64,000 nucleotides of DNA from Cyclaneusma minus (lineage: Eukaryota > Ascomycota > Leotiomycetes > Marthamycetales > Marthamycetaceae), in assembly GCA_037179335.1 (NCBI GenBank), contig JAKZHN010000001.1:1240001-1304000 (forward strand). The letters are read 5' to 3'. The position numbers and the translations under genes are program-made. Of the stretch, positions 33,682 through 47,140 are shown piece after piece (position 1 is the first letter of the stretch; each line of letters starts with the position of its first letter). The notes beneath the pieces are model-generated. The model had not been told where the DNA came from, ran no database searches, and saw only the letters and a program-made list of their open reading frames with translations.

Positions 33682-36664
33682 ATGGCCTGGCAACCCGAGG
33701 AAACGGCTTTGAGACAGCTGTCAAGTTGTCTCAAGGACTCCCTGAGCGGACACAACAAAAATGTCCAGAAACAGGCAGAGATGGTGAGTTGAAGCTGGAC
33801 GATGCTCCTATTCTGACCTGCTTCTAACCGTCTTCAATCTAGATGCTCGTTCAGGCAAAGTCCTCCCCCGATATCAACAACTACTTGACCTACTTGTTCT
33901 CGAGCCCCCAAGTCCCAGCCGGCTTGACTTACACCCACGATGAATATCTTGCAGTCAGGGCAGCCGCAGCTATCATGCTGAAGAACAACATCAGGACCGG
34001 CTACAAAAGTATTCCCCAGGAAAGCATGGCCTTGATTCGACAGTCGGTACCCCTTGGACTACAAGACAAAACTCCGTCAATCCGAAACTATGCTGGAAGC
34101 GTTATTACCGAGATTGTTACCCGCGGCGGCATTCTAGCATGGCCGGAGCTCCTCGCAGACCTGCTCGCCTTCATCGGCAACGAAAGCGGAAATGTCACGC
34201 CAGAAACTCAGGAGGGTGCTATGGCAGCCCTTGCCAAAATCTGCGAGGACAACAAGAAGCAGCTGAACAAGGACTACCAGGGCCAAAGACCGTTAGCTGT
34301 TTTAATTCCGAAGCTGATAACTTTCACCGCCAGCCCCACTACCAAGGTTCGGCAGCTGGCTCTCGTCAGTCTCAACCTTTTTATCCCCGAGAAGCCACAA
34401 GCTATGCTGGCAAATTTGGACTCGCTGTTGAACCAGCTCTTCCAGATAGCGGGTGATCCCAGCCCAGAAGTTCGACAACAAGTCTGCCGAGCCTTTGTGC
34501 AAATCGTCGAGGTGCGGCCCGACAAGATCCAACCTCACATTGCCGGGCTGGTTGACTACATGATCACTCAGCAAGGGAGGGTCGATGAAGAGGATCTTGC
34601 ATGTGATGCAGCTGAGTTCTGGCTCACAGTCGGTGAACACAATGAGCTTTGGAGATCTCTAGGCCCTTATTTGAACAGGATTATCCCTGTTCTTCTGGAT
34701 AGTATGGTCTACAGCGAGGAAGACATTGCCCTTCTTGAGGGAGGAGGAAACGATGCTGAACAGGAAGATCGCGCAGAGGACTTGAAGCCGGTGTTTGCCA
34801 AGTCAAAGTCCGCCAGGGCCAACACGAACGGCGATGCTGTAGGCCAAAACGGCAATTACGCAAAGGTCCCAGACATGGCCGAGGACGATCTGGACGAGGG
34901 AGAAATCGAAGAGGACGATGACGACGACGATGATGACACTTCGCCAGAGGACCGCTGGAACTTGCGCAAGTGCTCAGCGGCTGCGTTAGATGTGTTTGCG
35001 ACCGATTTCCGAGGTCCAGTTTTCGACATAATCCTCCCTTATCTCATGAAGAACCTCCGCCATCAAGATTGGCCCTATCGTGAGGCAGCGGTTCTTGCCC
35101 TCGGAGCTGTGGCCGAAGGATGCCTAGATGTCGTAACTCCTCATCTGCCAGAATTAGTGCCCTACCTCATATCGCTTCTGAACGACCAAGAGCCTCTGGT
35201 GCGACAGATTACCTGCTGGACTTTGGGCCGATACTCTTCCTGGGGAGCTAGTCTGACAGATCCAGCACTGAAGTCACAATATTTCGAGCCTATGATGGAG
35301 GGAATCTTGATGAAGATGCTTGATGGCAACAAAAGAGTTCAGGAAGCTGGCGCGTCAGCATTCGCACACCTTGAAGAGAAGGCCGGTGCAAATCTCACCC
35401 CTTATTGTGATCCCATAATACGCCAGTTTGTTCGTTGCTTCGAACGGTACAAGGATCGAAACATGTTCATACTCTACGACTGTGTTCAGACTCTAGCTGA
35501 GCACGTGGGACCCGGTCTAGCCCGTGATGACCTTGTTTCGCTGCTTATGCCAGCGCTGATTCTTCGATGGAACAAAGTTTCGGATCAGTCAAAGGAGCTG
35601 TTCCCGCTCCTTGAATGCCTGTCGTACGTTGCGACAGCTCTGGGTGATGTCTTCGCGCCATACGCACCCCCTGTCTTCACACGCTGCGTCAAGATCATCC
35701 ACCAAAATCTGGAAGATAGTATGGTGGCTCACCAGAATCCAGGGATTTTAGATACTCCAGACAAAGACTTCCTCATCACGAGTCTGGACCTTTTGAGCGC
35801 CATCATCCAAGCATTGGACGACCAGAAGTCAGCCGAGCTTGTATCCGGCTCCCAGCCAGGCTTTTTCGAGCTCCTCATCTTCTGCATGGAAGATGAATCG
35901 AACGACGTGCGCCAATCGGCCTATGCACTGCTCGGCGACTCGGCCAAATACGTCTTCCCACAACTTCAGCCGTTCCTGCCCACCATCCTACCAGTCCTCA
36001 TTCGCCAGCTGGATCTTGAGACTATTCTGGACGAGCAGATCGCTACTGGCTTCAGCGTCGTCAATAATGCCTGCTGGTCCACCGGCGAGATCGCAATCCA
36101 GCATGGCAATGGAATGGCCCCCTGGGTAGAACAGCTCCTCCAGCGCCTCCTCCACATACTTTCACATCAATCGCCTCCGCGATCGGTCTACGAAAACGCC
36201 GCCATCGCTCTCGGTCGCTTAGGCTTGGAAAACTACGATATCTTGGCCCCGCAACTTGCAACCTTTGCAGGCCGCTTCCTCGATTCGATGGACAAGGTAG
36301 ACTACACTGAGGAGAAGGCGACTGCTTTCAGGGGCTTTACGATGATTGTGGGTAGGAATCCGCAGGCGATGGAGAAGGATTTGGTCCACTTCTTTACGGC
36401 GATCGCGGAGTGGAAGAATGATCTGCTTTACATGAACGTATTGAAGTCGGAGCTGCATAACATTTTCCAGCAGGTTTGTATACCCCTTGTTCGCTTCTTC
36501 CTCTTTCCAGAAACAAAAGAGCCTTCACGTGCTTGAATCACTAGCTAACAAACTTTGTGTAGGCTTTGGATGCGTACAAGACGCTCATCCCCGACTTCAA
36601 CGGTTTTCTGTCACAGCTCAATCCCAAGGACCAGCAGCTGCTGAGGGAGACGTATGTTTTGTAA
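33682..36664 (+). CDS. KAP104: Transportin / karyopherin beta-2 (Kap104 type)
   Basis: 944 residues; exons 33682-33783, 33843-36473, 36563-36664. It starts MAWQPEETALRQLSSCLKDS and joins QKQAEM-MLVQAKSSPDINNY; the last exon gives HNIFQQ-ALDAYKTLIPDF and the end LLRETYVL. HEAT repeats run throughout (DPSPEVRQQVCRAFVQIVE, WPYREAAVLALGAVAEGC, NDQEPLVRQITCWTLGRYSS). The acidic loop characteristic of transportins, EEDDDDDDDDTSPEDRWNLR, sits at about residues 383-402. It carries PY-NLS cargo such as mRNA-binding proteins through the nuclear pore and is released by Ran-GTP. Length matches yeast Kap104 and human transportin-1. Confidence 0.95.
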
Positions 36665-38623
36665 ACAAACAATTCTTCCGTTTTCGCCGACTCCGATGCT
36701 ACATCCTAATTAGAAAAGAGAAAAGAGAAGAAACCAAGAGACACAGCATTGGCGTAGACGGCTTTTGGGACTCCTCTTGCAGCAAGCCCTGTGTCCCGGA
36801 AGACCTCATTTGAGTGTTTTCACCCGTTCATTTGTCATCCTATTCGACTACAAGCTCTCGGACGAACAGGAACGGGCCAAAGAAGAAGGAAAGATGCACA
36901 CCATTACTTTATGTGCTTCGGACGACTCAACGCTGCCTTGCCCTCGCTTCTTCCTCTCTTTTCTCACCAACGCAAGAACGCTGTCTCGAATGACTGATCT
37001 TTACCGATTGAAACTTGTGCTTGGTGGCGGATGGGCATATAGACGGAACGGGAGGGGGGAGCGATGGATTTTACTTGCATTGAACAACTGGCTAAAGATT
37101 TGGAGGGACTATCTCAGATCGTCACATCGCATCGTACAGACACGTGTGCATGTATCAGATTTGGTCCCGGGGAAGGACAACAATGGGGCGATGATACTTT
37201 TTTCTTTTTCTGTGATTTGACTTTGTCGCCCCCGAGCGAGGGGTGATGGTGGGCCTGCAGGAGGAATGAGGCAAACTTGGCGGCACAGGATATCTCTGGC
37301 CGGCCACACTTCGTTGGGCGAAATGACGCTGTGCCTCACATGCGTCTATGCCAGGCGGTGTCCTTGAAGCAAGGAAAATCGGTAGATAGGTAGATAGTAG
37401 CTTAGCGTAGCATCATCAGCATAAAATTCCAAAGGCGGACATCTGCTCGGCTGTCGATCTCGGAGCATTATACATGGGATGGAGTGGTGCTTGTGTACTT
37501 CCTAAGTCATCTGGGGTGTTCCGCCATCATCTGAAAAGGATTTGGTAACATCTATGATACAATATTGAATGATCCGGTCTATCCAGCATGCAGGTAGTTG
37601 TACGGCTGAACCTGTCAGGCCATGCGGGATCTGCATTCCGCATTAGTATTCCGCCTTCTCGGAGTCGCCGATTCCAGCTGGCAGCTCCACCAAGTGCCCA
37701 CAATGAAAAAAATTTGGTAACCGATGCACCACGTTTCGGTTTCCAAAATTCTCTTTTAGACCTTAAACCTTCTCTCAAGGCTGACTGGCAAGGCTGATTT
37801 TGGTAGTCACGGGGGTTTACGGAGCAAGCGTCTGGAAGACCGGCATTTCACGGACGGAGTGGAACTGGAAATTCAGCAGGTCAAGCAAAGAACCTAATTT
37901 GGTAATTAATTGCTTTTTTTTCAGCCTCAAGGGTGCCAAGATTCGGGGTCATCGTTGCTGGTCGGCGATCTTCCCGGTGCTAAGATTTGGATGACAGGCG
38001 GTCCATGTCCCTGGGATGGGAGGGCTTGGTGTGGCCACTTTTGGCCGCTTCTGGCCGCTGATGTGTTCTTGGCTTTCTTGGGAGTTGAGGCTGGGGGCTG
38101 GGGTCTGAGGCTTGGGCGGGAGTTCTATTTTAAGTCGATTTTGTGTATGGATGTTTGCATTGAACTGTTGCTAATGGCCAAATTTTCATGTGTTGTGGCA
38201 AATGTCATGGAATGATTGATGAAATGTGGAGCACTTGATCATATTGGAATACCCTCCTACTGAGTCAACACCTGGTCCCTTTGCTGGTGAATGTAATGAA
38301 AACTATGTGGTCTCGAGAAGTATCTGTACCTTCCTTCCAACAAGGTTCAGCTTCGGGTCTTTGTATAATGTACATGTAATTTTCTGGGTCTAGAATGTGA
38401 AAAGCGCTGGCTTGAGTCGTTCACTATGGACGATACATATTATGATATCAGCGTATTTCAATTTCAAAAGCCCCTGAGCATTGATCAATCGCTAATCATT
38501 GGTCCCGCTGTCTTGCATTTCGAGCAAGAACCGTTCGGTATTTCTTGGCACCAGGATTAAGCTGAATTTGATTGTAGAGTATTTACTATTTCCATGAGTA
38601 TGCTCAGGCGAAAGAAGCTTGGA

Positions 38624-38745
38624 AATATTCCCAGTGTTTAGGACAATCCACAGCGATTCGGAATTATGAATATGTCCAATGATTAAGAGTATTCCCAATA
38701 ACTAGGAACACTTCCAATTGTTTAGGAATATTTCAGATAGTTCTC
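38624..38745. repeat. Degenerate tandem repeat, about 19-bp period (locus C)
   Basis: Successive units include AATATTCCCAGTGTTTAGG, ACAATCCACAGCGATTCGG, AATATGTCCAATGATTAAG, AGTATTCCCAATAACTAGG and AACACTTCCAATTGTTTAGG. A 7-bp partial unit interrupts the array. The AATATTCC-A-TG-TTnAGG frame is shared. Confidence 0.8.
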
Positions 38746-41700
38746 AAAATTGAGAGTGCGCGCAAGGTAAGGGGGGTTCAGACTTTTTTCACCCCACTCT
38801 ATATTCGGAATTTGTAGTACAGAGATGGTTTAGGAGTCGGTTGAAGCATTCCGCAGCAAGGTTTCATGATCATGCGTGTAGGAGGCTGAAGCACAGCGGG
38901 GCCTCGGAGAAAGGAGCATTAGAGTTTTGGGGGAACTTGTGGGGGTTCTTCAAGAGCTTCTTCATCAATGCTGGAACATTGAAATCTTTGCTTGGCGTGG
39001 GATGATGGGGACTACTAATGTGGGAGCCGGGACTCAGGGGTCTGCGATGCCTTGATAGCCGGCGCGGGACAGAGCACGGCAGTCGTGCTGAATGGGCAGA
39101 GTGTGAGAGCGGGGCCGTTTGCCATTCTCCATGAATAGGGAGAACATGAAGTCATCGTGAGATATCAGATGTCTGTGTCCCTGGCGGCAACTGCCCAGTC
39201 TGGGCTCTAGCACCGGTACTGGGCTCGTCCTGGTCGATGGGCCGAGCTATGGGTGGCTGAACTCGAGGCTCGAGCTTGCGGTAGCGGCGGCCTTGACTCC
39301 GCAGTTCAGACTTTCTGCTTGCGGAAAAGGTAAAGATGGGCCGATCTGGTAGTGGCTCGGTGATGGGGGAAATCGAAGCGAAGATGGTTTCCAGGGTGGA
39401 TTGCTGGAGGGATTCTAAGAGCGTGGTGGTACTTGGCACGAAAGCTCCCAGGACGACTTCTCTTGGTGAACTACAGAACTAGTATTATGTAAAAGTCATG
39501 TATTATTTAGTGGGCTTTGCACTTGCTACGATTGCTTGGAATTCAAGAGCAGTACTGGAGCATGAGACATTAGTAATGATAGCAAAAGTAAATAGCGTGC
39601 AGGTATATGCATGAGATATAATACAGGCATAGGTAAGGATTGAAGAACAGCAAGCCAATCATTCCGTGCGTGCAAGCGGCATTCCCACATGGACCTATTT
39701 TTGGGGCCTCCAAGACGGCAACACCACACCACAACACATGCACGACAAAGCCATCACATGGCCAGCTTTTGGGAAAAGATGATGCCGAATGGAAGTTGCC
39801 ATATTGGACCGATTCTGCGCCTATGCTGCGAGCCTCGCGCGATCCCTCGACCAGCGGCCCAAGCCTGACACTCCTATCCCAAGCTACGCCAACCGCGACT
39901 TCGTGGCTCTGTGCCGTTGGCTTGCTCGTCCACTACTCACCGCGAAGCCACTCGATCGCGTCCCAACGGCGGATGACTCTCGCAGCAGGTCTCGCTGGGT
40001 GGTCAGCTACTCACGCTACAGCTGGATCAAGCTTAAATCCTGTCCACAGGCCTCCCTCGGCGCTGATCATTGCATCGGGCCACAGACAGGCTGGCCATTG
40101 GCCAGGACCACGATCCCTTGCACGGAATGACAGAAGGACGACCAGGGGGAAGCCAAGTACACAGCCACAGTCATTCAATTCAAGCTCATTGTTGAGCTGT
40201 GGGAGAATTTTGTCGCGAACGGCCGAACCGCCAGGGACTCAGGATATTGCGGCAACATAGGAAGGTCGGCCGGTCCTGTGTCACAGAATCATGCCCTCGT
40301 CCACAAGCGAAGCTGTCAAAGCTGCATTTCATATATCCCCCCGCGGCGCATGGATTCCACGTTGTCGCACGACACATGAACACAATCAATCTCCTTGCAC
40401 GACCTGTCAGGACTCAGAACTGATATCAACGACGATCATGCAATGCCACGGCTTGACTGCAACGTGGTTATGTGAATGATGTCTACATGTAGGCCTGTGG
40501 CTTGAAGACACACGCTCTCTACATATTATTGAGCGGTCTGATGACCCCAGATCAACTATCAGCGTAGGGCTGAAAGCTCAGCCCGACTGGACAATCACAA
40601 GACTGGCTCGGATGTGCCCCGTCTGGCTCATTCAATATGTGCTTCATGTTGTACCAAGTCCCAACCCCCTCGGCCGAGTCTCATTCCTGACTCCTCACAT
40701 ACCCAACACCAGGGGGACGAGTTTGAGAATTACATGTAGGGCTTTCTGCGGCATTTTCCGAATTCCGGCCCTAAAAGTTCTCCAGGATCCACCACATACT
40801 TGTCAGGTCGACACTATTCGCGCGGTTCTTTGAAGCCCTGTCAGGCTGCCAAAGGCCGAGAAAGGCTAAAGCCCCTTAACATGACCACTAAGTGACGGGG
40901 AGGGTACAGCGTCACGGCGCTTGTGGTCTTGAGGCTGAGCAACGGAGCTCGTGGGCGGCTGTACGACATAGACGACGATGACCTAGTCTTCTTTCGGACT
41001 CTTCCAGCTGTGGAACTCGGGCGAGCCCGCTGGAAGTTTACAAGTTACAAGTTACAGGAAATGCATGATACTTCTCTACGAGTCTCCGGCACTCTGGTTT
41101 CTTGTTATTCATATTATTGGGGTACGGAGTCGGGACGAAGGATAGAACATGAAGTTGGCCAGCTGGTAGATGTCGGCAAATTCGTTCCGCCATTGAAGAC
41201 TATTTTTAGCCCCATGCAGTCTTCTGGAAAAGTCGCGGACTTTGCGAAGGTGACTCGCACCGCCATGCAACGTTCCATGGGGCAACAACGGATTGAAAAA
41301 TGGCTACGCTGGCGATATCTTGACCAAGAAGGTAGAAGACTACCTACATACCAAGGTTGGGGAGAAGCCTTCACCGTCGGCTACATACTGCCTTTCACCT
41401 GGCCAAACTCCTGCTGAGCGTTACTCATGATGCAGCACCGAATGCATTGAGGAACGTTTGCGAAAGGGACTGGAGCGGTGATGGGAATTGTCATCACTAC
41501 CACACTCGATACTTGACAGTACCTCTGCGGCACAATACAATATCGAATTGCAGTATCGATGCAGTGAAGCTCTGCAAAGCATTGGCTTTAGGCAAACCGT
41601 TCAATGTGGATGCCTCAATGACCAGCCGCATTGAACGCTTGCCCGCCGAAGGCCGCCCGTCGGGAAGCAGGGTTCTTTGTGGGCTCCCAGGGGATCCGAC

Positions 41701-42399
41701 GGAGTGGATATGCATCCCGCTGTTCTATCCTGTCGTGGCACAGCTTCTCTGCAACGGGGGCCTTTCAGACCAGCGATGATGATGATGCCAAAAATTCCAT
41801 CAAAATGCAACAAATGGTGATTGCTGTCAGCATTGCCGAGCCCCTGGGACCTGCTAGCGGCGGGCCAAACCCTGAACTATGACAGTATGCTTAAAGGAAA
41901 GGCCCCAGTTGGTAGATCCCGCCAAAATCCCATGTCAACGGCGTGGCCGGGACTTGCATCAGCGTTGAAAATCGCCGGAAGAGGAAAGCGAATTGTTTCG
42001 AATGTAGTATGTGCGTGGGGACAGCACATGCAAGTCAGGGGGTCGATCAGTCGCTACTCGCTACAGCCCTTTTTTATGGGTACCTGCTTCAGAGACCCAA
42101 ACAATGTTTCGACTTCGAGTTTCACGTCAAGAATTACGACTCGCTGCGTTCCTCAGAAAGATACGGTCATTTTGAGGCTTGATACAGATCGCGGCGCACA
42201 AGATATCGCTTTCTCTCCGTGGAGATCTCGCCGTTGCACAGACTGCCTCTTAGTGTGCAGTGCAGCTGGAAGCGGTCTGCGGTATGTATGCACACAATGC
42301 ATTTCTATGTGCATATGCCCTTCGGCTGGATTCTTGGCCTGCATCGCCGAAATGGCCAAAGACCAAAAGGAGTTTCGAGAGCGCGCTTCTCGGAATGTC

Positions 42400-42479
42400 T
42401 GCACAAGTGCATGGAACGTAGTCTTCTCGCTCTCGCGGTGTAGACATTCCTCGAAGACTACGTTCCATGCACTTGTGCA
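42400..42479. repeat. Perfect 27-bp inverted repeat with 26-bp spacer
   Basis: The left arm 42400-42426 starts TGCACAAGTGCATGG and is exactly complementary to the right arm 42453-42479, which ends CCATGCACTTGTGCA. Outside the arms, weaker complementarity continues (CTTCTCGGAATGT on the left, ATTCCAGAAG on the right), and the spacer contains AGACATTCC, complementary to GGAATGTCT at 42392-42400, so an alternative fold exists. I see no terminal repeat structure of a known MITE. Confidence 0.9.
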
Positions 42480-44739
42480 ATGTATTCCAGAAGCCGTGCT
42501 GCAGCACGCTGCACCCATCACAGCCCTGATCTCGCATCGCAGAGTCGCGGAGCTTCGATGATGGAATGTTCGCCCGAGCTCACTAGGTGATTGGTGATGC
42601 CCGAGCTTCTGGTCACCAGAAAGTGACAGCGGTGATCTCATGTGAATGGAAATGGCTTGGGGCCGACGCTGTTAGTCATCCGGCCGGGGGCTGGCGACGA
42701 CATTCTGTTAGAGCGCCAAGCACGACCTTATTTATTTTTGGACCTTCGTGCTGCTTCCAAGATCCCTGCCACGTCGCGCTAGACATGGGTTGCAGCCGAG
42801 GTGATGTGCTGGTGCATGTCCGTTTTTTTCCCTGGTCGCTCTTTGGGGAATTCGGCTCGTTGACGGATTTTGCTTCTTTTTGCGATGGGTGAATAATCAA
42901 CGGAGGAAGCTAGGGGGTCGGGAAGCAGCAGATGCCGAAGAAACCAAGTGCTGGCGGGGCACCAGCCACGGCCTGTCAATTCTGCGCGAGACTTGGGCCG
43001 TTTCACTCTGTGGCCAAGCAAGAAGATGTTGCCGTCGGCATGGCTAGAGGCGTCCGGGGGAAGAACAGGGTCCGGCGACTTGTTGCCAGCAATTCCCAGC
43101 ATCTGTATGTGAGCTCAGACTGCGGCCCTTGAATTCAATATGGGAAAGCTGGCCTGGCCGCAGTCACCGATTACTCTGCCCCAAATTCGATGTCAATACT
43201 CTAATGAGAAAGCTAGGGCAGCGGGATAGCGTTCCGGCCGCAGCCGTTTGGTTTTTTGGTCAATCGACTCTCCACCCAGCCCTCCGGAGGCACTACTTTG
43301 TGAAGTTGTGGTCTTTCGAAGCAAACTTCGCGCTTCATCTCCTCCGAGAGACCGAGTTGACGATTTCCCACTTCGACATGCAAAATTCGAGCTAGCCGGG
43401 CCCCCAGCATGGCCAATAATGACTTACATGACAAGCTCCACACTTGGACCCTGCATCTCCAGGCAAAGAGTCAAGATGCCGGAGCGCAAGAGACTATTCC
43501 CAAGCTCCATGTCGAGCTCCCGACCGTGGACCCTTGCGTCGCTCGGCCGTCGGCCCATGGCTTGGGATTTTTAGGGCTTTGGGAAATGGGAATGGAGCCA
43601 GATGACAGCCGCGGCCGGTCTGGAGCCTTTTCTTCGCAGTTTGCTGGCCATGATGACGGCTAAGGGGGTGGTGTATCGTGTCTCGTCGTCGTACCGGCTT
43701 GACGTGATAGCGCGACGATGATGACAGGCCGCCTTGGACTACATACCTTAGCGTCGGCTGCCATCAGATTGATTGGGGCGATGCTATGTGCCTTCAATGC
43801 TTGGGCCCATGCCCTCCGCAGGCACCACGCTGGCCCGTTCGACGACACCGGCGTGCTGTCTCCAGCTCGATGTGCCGCTGCGAGCAGAAGATTAGCCGCG
43901 AGACAAGCCCGTTTGGCGCGCCTCCGCTACTGTGCTCGCTGGCGGCGCACTATATTATGTCCAGTGGTATGCTCTTTTAGGCTGTCCAAACCTTCCTTAT
44001 ACAGGCGGCTAGCCCCAAACGGCGAGTCGACAGGGATGTGGTGTTGCACGCGAGCGATCAATGCTTCAGTGGCCGAGCTTCCGTGTTGCTGTTTTATCTC
44101 CAGCGGCACCGAAACACTCTCGCCCACGTTACCAAAGCGGATGTACACATGGCCAGCTACACTCGAGGCCGCCAGAATTATTCGCAGATATGCTGCTACA
44201 TAGCCTGCCACTACGGCACTACCACATACCAGACTGCTACATGTACCTTTCACATACACCGGGGCCCGTCGCCCACTCACAGCGGCCCCATACCACTTAC
44301 ACACACATGCCTTGCCTGTCCACCACCACCCTCTCTGCCACAATTCCGCACAGCCCTGCCCGCCAGAAGGCTCCATCCGCTCCATGCTCCGTCCTGCTGC
44401 CCCTCCTCCCCCCCGCCGGCCGCACGCTTCAAGAGCCAAGGCCAAGCCGTGTGCCAGCCTTACCGACTCTTAAGTATGCCTGCATCCTGCCCTTTTCTCT
44501 TTCTTCCCGTTTCCTCGACATCAGAACCACAATAATCATAATCCCGAGTCTACTCGACGCCAAGTCGCCCGTCCACCCTCGCTTTCGCGCTACTGTTTCT
44601 GGGAAGCCCTCGCTGGCTCCTGTCATTCGCTTTTGCGTTTCCTTCGAGTCCACCTTCGCTCATCCCCAGCTCTCCGCCTCCTCCGCATCTCGCCGCTTCT
44701 CTATCGGCCCGTCGACCTACTTATTACTGAGCTGAGAAC

Positions 44740-45197
44740 CCGGACTAGGACCCGCGCTCGGTACACTTGCATACTTCAGTTCAGCTGTCCGTGACTCGCC
44801 CCCAGTGTCTATTGCCCTTACACAGTCGTTATACTGGCTCGATCTCCCCGGTCGCTACGTTACCTTCCCGTCTGCCTGGAACGACCTTGTCCTGGATTCA
44901 TATAGTCCTCGCCATTCCACCTTGGTGTCGGGAGAATCTTTACGTCCACTGATGCAGCCCTACAGCTGACTGGCCCACACCACACTCGCTTTTACACAAC
45001 CAGCCGGAGACATAAACGCCTCCCGTGTATTCTACATTCTACTCGACACCTATCCTACCCATCACCGAGTCACTAGACTACACTAATACCTTTGGACCTC
45101 CCCGGCTGCACTTTCCTGTGCCACCAACAGTCCACACTTTCGCTCAACCTTACTCTTCTACCCACAGACATCTTCATCCATCCCAAAGTCTTTCCAA
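44740..45197 (+). promoter_or_regulatory. Long C/T-rich leader of the Zn2Cys6 gene
   Basis: Dense CT/CAC motifs (CCTACCCATCACC, CTCTTCTACCCACAG) and several upstream ATGs precede the start at 45198. This is typical of fungal regulators with long 5' UTRs and possible uORF control; transcript start is unknown. Confidence 0.45.
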
Positions 45198-47140
45198 ATG
45201 GCTGGACCTGGCGGAGGACCCCCTCGCAAGAGGTAGGTTATATGCTTCTACATATCAACTTGCAAGACAGTTGAAGACTGACATGCTATATAGTCACACC
45301 AAGTCCCGGAAAGGGTGTGAGACTTGCAAACGTCGACACATTCGATGTGACGAGACATTCCCCCAATGGTGAGTCCCTCTGGAGATTTGAGGGCTTGGAC
45401 CTTAACCGTCCTGCGGCATGCGAAAACCTCAACACTAACAACATATCAGTCGAAACTGCACCAAGCACAACTGTCGTTGTCCATATATGGACATGCCAGT
45501 TCCGGAAGACCGAGCCCCAACTCCTGACAAGCCTGATATGCTTTGGACACCAGAAATCGAGCGAGACCTGGAAATCTGGAAGCAGACCGGCATTTTCCCC
45601 TTCCCTGATCTCTACATATATCCAGCACCGCCTCCTCAGTGCTTCACCCACGAGGATCTACGGCTCATTTACCATGTGGCATCCATATCAAACGAACTCA
45701 ACGCTCACGATTCCGGGAATTTCACTATATGGACTCGACAAATTCCACTGTAGGTTGAGACTACTTTCGGGATCATCGACTAGGCTGACATGTCACAGTT
45801 TCTTGAAAATCGGTACTACCGCCCCGTTTGTCATGCATGCGCTTCTGGCACTTTCTGCGACGCATATGGGCTGGATCACCGAATGTCCGCTCGTAAAACA
45901 AATGGCATATGAGCACCGAGGGATTGCGTTGGGAGGACTTCATGAGGCCATTGGAGCGTTCTCGAGAGAAAGCTCAGATGCCGTCCTTGCGGCTTCTCTC
46001 CTGCTCTCGTGGCAAGCCACTGAGTGGTAAGCTAGACGTGCCGACTTTGCCACGTTAACGAACGCTAATGCATGATACTAGGCGCGGTTGGACACAATTG
46101 ATGCATGGAACCTCATCGGTATGCTGACAATTTCAAATACATCACATTTGATTTGTAATGGGAACTAATAGTACCAGGTGATCGACGCTATGCAACCATG
46201 GAAGAATGAGTCACATTTCGGAGACTTCATTGCCGAACAGTCGACCTTTCCGACCGCGCCTCCCTCGCCCAACCCGAACTCGAATCTGCTCGCCCAACCC
46301 CGCAAGCAGGACCTCGATGCCCTGGCACGCGCCTACCGACACCTCCAGCGCGTAGAGGCGCTCTTGAAGGAACATGGCGAAGACCCAAAAGCGATCAACC
46401 AGCTCATGTCTTTTGTGCGCGAGATCCGAAAAGTCACGCCGCAACATACGGCAGCGCAACGATTCGAAATGCTCAACCCCCTTCGATCCTGGCTTTTCTG
46501 GCTCCCAGTCATGTTTCTCCAACGAACCCGTGGCAGTCCCCTGGCACTTGTAATCTTGGCACACTATTACACGATAGCTTTGGTCGTTGAGCCACTGTTC
46601 CCCGAAGTCGGAGCTGCGTACTTTGGCAGTCTTTCTCTCGGACCTATCGAGGAGATTGCCCGTCGCCTATTCTCTATCAGCGTATCCGGAGCCGAGGTAC
46701 AAACGCCTTTGAACCTCATGGAATACCCGATCGACATGGTTGCGCAGTTTCGAGCACGCATGGGCTGGGTTCAACCCGCACGAACTGCTTCCTTTCCCAC
46801 TTTCGAGACGACTAGCTACGACCTCCACAGCGAGCACGATACTAACGCTCTATATCCGTATGGAAACCCGGCCTTCAGCTACAGCCAAGAGCACCTCAGC
46901 CCAATGCCGGACCCCTTCTCAGCACCCGCCATGAGCCCCCTGAACCTCGACCAATTTTCCAACCAGTACCTCGGTGTCCCGGGAGCTGGGGAATATGGCG
47001 GATACCACAGCCCTGCATCATCGGCATTTGATGAGGGATCAGTGGTATACAGCGCGCAGGATGAGGAGGAGTATATGTACCAGGCCCAGGGAGGTACATG
47101 TGGATTCGGCGGGTTCGTGCCTCAACCAGTTTGGATATGA
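45198..47140 (+). CDS. Zn2Cys6 transcription factor (Upc2-like zinc cluster)
   Basis: 545 residues from six exons: 45198-45232, 45294-45368, 45450-45749, 45799-46026, 46082-46118, 46178-47140. The spliced zinc cluster is C20-C23-C30-C37-C40-C47: GCETCKRRHIRCDETFPQC followed by RNCTKHNCRCPYMD. This RKGCxTCKRRHIRCDE form preceded by SHTKS is common in the fungal Upc2/sterol-uptake-type regulators. Two short introns interrupt the finger itself, another reason naive reading would miss it. The middle holds helices of the fungal factor domain (FVMHALLALSATHMGW, AASLLLSWQATEWRGWTQLM, HGTSSVIDAMQPW); the C-terminus is Pro/Ser/Tyr-rich, likely activating. Its targets cannot be inferred from neighbours. 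Confidence 0.9.

Larger units (their letters stand above)
36665..45197. other. 8.5-kb gene-poor region
   Basis: Base composition is ordinary (not RIP-like), but I find no gene model with an ATG, splice sites and a recognisable domain. Several open frames exist, for example + 39640-40260 and + 40923-41417; the second has no ATG at its start and neither shows conserved features. It contains the 19-bp-period repeat at 38624-38745 and the long inverted repeat at 42400-42479. The last kilobase is C/T-rich and is probably the promoter and leader of the Zn2Cys6 gene. Unannotated lncRNA or a decayed transposon remains possible. Confidence 0.5.

Noticed and set aside
39640..40260. 206-codon + strand open frame in the gene-poor region
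   Set aside because: Residues are low-complexity Ser/Thr/Pro/Ala without a domain, overlapping frames are similarly open, and there is no splice or leader context.
40923..41417. 164-codon + strand open frame
   Set aside because: It begins with GTG rather than ATG and contains no recognisable motif. Fungal genes rarely start at GTG.
42153..42641. Overlapping long frames on both strands around the 27-bp inverted repeat
   Set aside because: The repeated peptide SAWNVVF on both strands is only the translation of the inverted repeat arms.
36665..45197. Possible biosynthetic gene cluster beside the zinc-cluster regulator
   Set aside because: No synthase, P450, transporter or other tailoring gene lies nearby; the regulator stands alone.
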